Below the pieces are notes generated by a model. It searched no databases. It saw nothing but the letters and a program-made list of their open reading frames with translations, and was not told the origin of the DNA. This document shows positions 5,808-7,281 of a DNA stretch of 7,281 nt, in pieces. The stretch is from NCBI GenBank assembly GCA_027858275.1, contig JAQIDA010000275.1, positions 1 to 7,281 on the forward strand. The letters run 5' to 3'. The DNA comes from Candidatus Kapaibacterium sp. Its GTDB lineage: Bacteria; Bacteroidota; Ignavibacteria; Kapaibacteriales; UBA2268. Position 1 is the first letter of the stretch, and every line of letters starts with the position of its first letter. The position numbers and the translations under genes are program-made.

Positions 5808-7106
5808 ATGTACGATACAATTAAGAAACAAGACGCTGAAGTCTTTGCCTCGATAAGAGATGAATTCACACGTCAGAACGAAAAAATCGAACTTATCGCC
5901 AGCGAAAATTTCACTTCTCCTGCGGTTATGGAAGCCCAGGGGTCAGTACTCACAAATAAATATGCCGAAGGCTATCCGGGAAAACGCTATTACGGCGGTT
6001 GTGAATTCGTTGATGTTGCTGAAGACCTTGCTCGCGACAGAGTCAAAAAACTGTTCGGCGCTGAATACGCAAACGTTCAGCCTCACAGCGGCAGTCAAGC
6101 CAACATGGCGGTATACTTCACTTACTTGAACCACGGTGATACTGTTATGGGCTTAAGTCTTGCGCACGGCGGACATCTTACTCACGGTTCTCATGTGAAT
6201 TTCTCCGGCAAGTTCTTTAACTTTGTCCCTTACACTTTAGATCCGGCAACAGGAAGAATTGACTACAACCAAGTCGAAGCTCTTGCTCTTAAACACAAAC
6301 CAAAAATGATAACAGTCGGAGCATCGGCATATCCGCGAGATATTGATTTTGCTAAATTCCGCGAAATAGCCGACAAAGTCGGAGCGTTTGTTTTTGCTGA
6401 CATAGCTCATCCCGCGGGACTGATAGCTACCGGCCATCTAAATGATCCGGTGCCTTATGTTGACGTTATCGCAAGTACTACACACAAAACTCTTCGCGGA
6501 CCGCGCGGTGGCCTTATCATGCTCGGTAAAGACAGAGAGAATCCGTTTGGAGTGGTTGCTCCTAAATCCGGCAGAGTGAAACGTATGGGCGAATTGCTTG
6601 ATTCATGGGTAATGCCCGGAATTCAGGGTGGCCCCTTAATGCACGTTATTGCGGCAAAAGCGATTGCATTCGGCGAATGTTTGACTGATGAATACAATCA
6701 GTACATCATCCAAGTTATGAAAAACGCCAAGACTCTCGCCAAATCTTTAACAGACAAAGATTACAATCTCATCAGCGGCGGAACTGACAATCATCTTATG
6801 CTTGTTGATCTGCAGAACAAAGACCTTACCGGCAAACAGGCTGAGAACTCCTTGGATGACGCCAATATTACATGCAATAAAAACACTGTGCCGAACGATC
6901 CAAGATCTCCGTTCATTACTTCAGGCATTAGATTAGGAACAGCGGCCATGACCTCGAGAGGCATGAAAGAAGACGACATGAAACAGATAGCTGAGTTCAT
7001 GGACAAAGTCATCACGAACTTCGAAAACGATGATGTCAAAAAGAATGTTGCAGCAGAAGTGAAAGAATTCACTTCCAAATTTGATCTGTACAAAGACTTG
7101 AAATAG
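5808..7106 (+). CDS. glyA: Serine hydroxymethyltransferase
   Basis: GlyA is the cytosolic pyridoxal-phosphate enzyme that converts serine and tetrahydrofolate to glycine and 5,10-methylene-tetrahydrofolate, the main source of one-carbon units. The 432-aa product is full length. Key sites are visible: IELIASENF (27-35), the NKYAEGYPGKRYYGGCE block (50-66), VQPHSGSQAN (90-99), FADIAHPAGL with Asp198 and His201 at the cofactor, the PLP-binding Lys227 in STTHKTLRGPRGG (codon 6486-6488), and the substrate-carboxylate Arg375 in SGIRLGTAAMTSRG. Compared with the E. coli enzyme there is an insert of about 14 residues after GGLIML (ENPFG...PK...RM, 244-260), typical of Bacteroidota/Chlorobiota relatives. 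ATG 5808 is the start, preceded by AGGA at 10 bases. The stop is TAG, with a back-up in-frame TAA seven codons later (7128-7130). It is bounded by its own candidate promoter and a strong terminator, so it is probably monocistronic. Confidence -1.
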   Translation: MYDTIKKQDAEVFASIRDEFTRQNEKIELIASENFTSPAVMEAQGSVLTNKYAEGYPGKRYYGGCEFVDVAEDLARDRVKKLFGAEYANVQPHSGSQANMAVYFTYLNHGDTVMGLSLAHGGHLTHGSHVNFSGKFFNFVPYTLDPATGRIDYNQVEALALKHKPKMITVGASAYPRDIDFAKFREIADKVGAFVFADIAHPAGLIATGHLNDPVPYVDVIASTTHKTLRGPRGGLIMLGKDRENPFGVVAPKSGRVKRMGELLDSWVMPGIQGGPLMHVIAAKAIAFGECLTDEYNQYIIQVMKNAKTLAKSLTDKDYNLISGGTDNHLMLVDLQNKDLTGKQAENSLDDANITCNKNTVPNDPRSPFITSGIRLGTAAMTSRGMKEDDMKQIAEFMDKVITNFENDDVKKNVAAEVKEFTSKFDLYKDLK

Positions 7107-7136
7107 AATATATTGGTTCTATTTTGCTAAAACCAC

Positions 7137-7170
7137 AAAGCCCGATCATTTAATAAATGATCGGGCTTTT
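7137..7170. terminator. Strong bidirectional intrinsic terminator between glyA and the convergent gene
   Basis: The two arms, AAAGCCCGATCATTT (7137-7151) and AAATGATCGGGCTTT (7155-7169), are a perfect 15-bp inverted repeat around a 3-base loop (AAT). The arm ends supply a T run in both directions (CTTTT rightward; CTTT leftward). It lies 31 bp after the glyA stop and 20 bp after the stop of the leftward gene at 7190, so it can serve both convergent genes. Confidence -1.
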
Positions 7171-7189
7171 GTACTCTTACAACTAATAA

Positions 7190-7281
7190 TTACATATTTT
7201 TATTAGCTTCCTTAGCTGCATCAACAATCGCGTCAACAAAGCGGTTAAATTGCTCCGCCATCCGACCGGTCATTTTTGTCC
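7190..7281 (-). CDS. C-terminal end of an unidentified convergent gene (partial)
   Basis: The minus strand carries an open frame entering from the window edge (first whole codon at 7279-7277) and ending in TAA at 7192-7190. The 30 visible residues read TKMTGRMAEQFNRFVDAIVD then AAKEANKNM: an amphipathic, alanine-rich helix with a polar end, normal for a protein C-terminus. Its stop sits 20 bp before the shared terminator, the expected layout for a real convergent gene. ATG codons at 7273 and 7261 could in principle start a tiny ORF, but a truncated larger gene is more likely. The family cannot be named from 30 residues. Confidence -1.
   Translation of the reverse strand, partial: TKMTGRMAEQFNRFVDAIVDAAKEANKNM

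Noticed and set aside
1..7281. Mobile element, CRISPR array, toxin-antitoxin pair, or tRNA/rRNA gene
   Set aside because: No transposase-like product, terminal inverted repeats, spaced direct repeats or cloverleaf-like sequence was seen on either strand.

Overview
The window most likely comes from a Gram-negative, motile member of the Bacteroidota/Chlorobiota (FCB) superphylum. Four things point there. An exported protein ends in a C-terminal domain that looks like a type IX secretion (T9SS) sorting signal. The serine hydroxymethyltransferase carries the ENPFG-type insert before the PG-QGG motif that I associate with this group. An lptB gene implies a lipopolysaccharide outer membrane. The DNA is AT-rich and ribosome-binding sites are mostly weak. 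The exact class cannot be settled from this window.

Layout. (1) Positions 2-619, plus strand: lptB, the ATPase of LPS export, missing its first ~35 codons at the window edge. (2) 750-1799, plus: cheB, a chemotaxis methylesterase of normal length whose catalytic triad is intact but whose receiver domain has lost the phospho-acceptor Asp and the conserved Lys. (3) 4378-1909, minus strand: a close-packed probable operon read in the order family-4-like glycosyltransferase (interrupted by an in-frame TAG), GmhB-like HAD phosphatase, DedA-family membrane protein. The gaps are 35 and 29 bp. A coding-like stretch out of frame just past the dedA stop suggests a single-base frameshift. (4) 4379-4705: a 327-bp divergent intergenic region, AT-rich with one GC-rich patch. 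(5) 4706-5638, plus: a signal-peptide protein with a T9SS-type C-terminal domain. (6) 5808-7106, plus: glyA, with a plausible promoter of its own and a strong bidirectional terminator at 7137-7170. (7) 7190-7281, minus: the last 30 codons of an unidentified convergent gene.

How the genes relate. lptB, the glycosyltransferase and the GmhB-like phosphatase all fit cell-surface glycan or LPS work, and DedA proteins act on envelope lipids, so 1-4378 is loosely an envelope neighbourhood with cheB lodged in it. glyA is housekeeping one-carbon metabolism. I see no mobile element, CRISPR array, tRNA or rRNA, and no convincing new multi-gene system. The most interesting signals are three lesions or specialisations close together: the degenerate CheB receiver, the amber codon in the glycosyltransferase and the apparent dedA frameshift. 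They could be real biology (decay, recoding, a phosphorylation-independent CheB) or, for the last two, base errors in the assembly.
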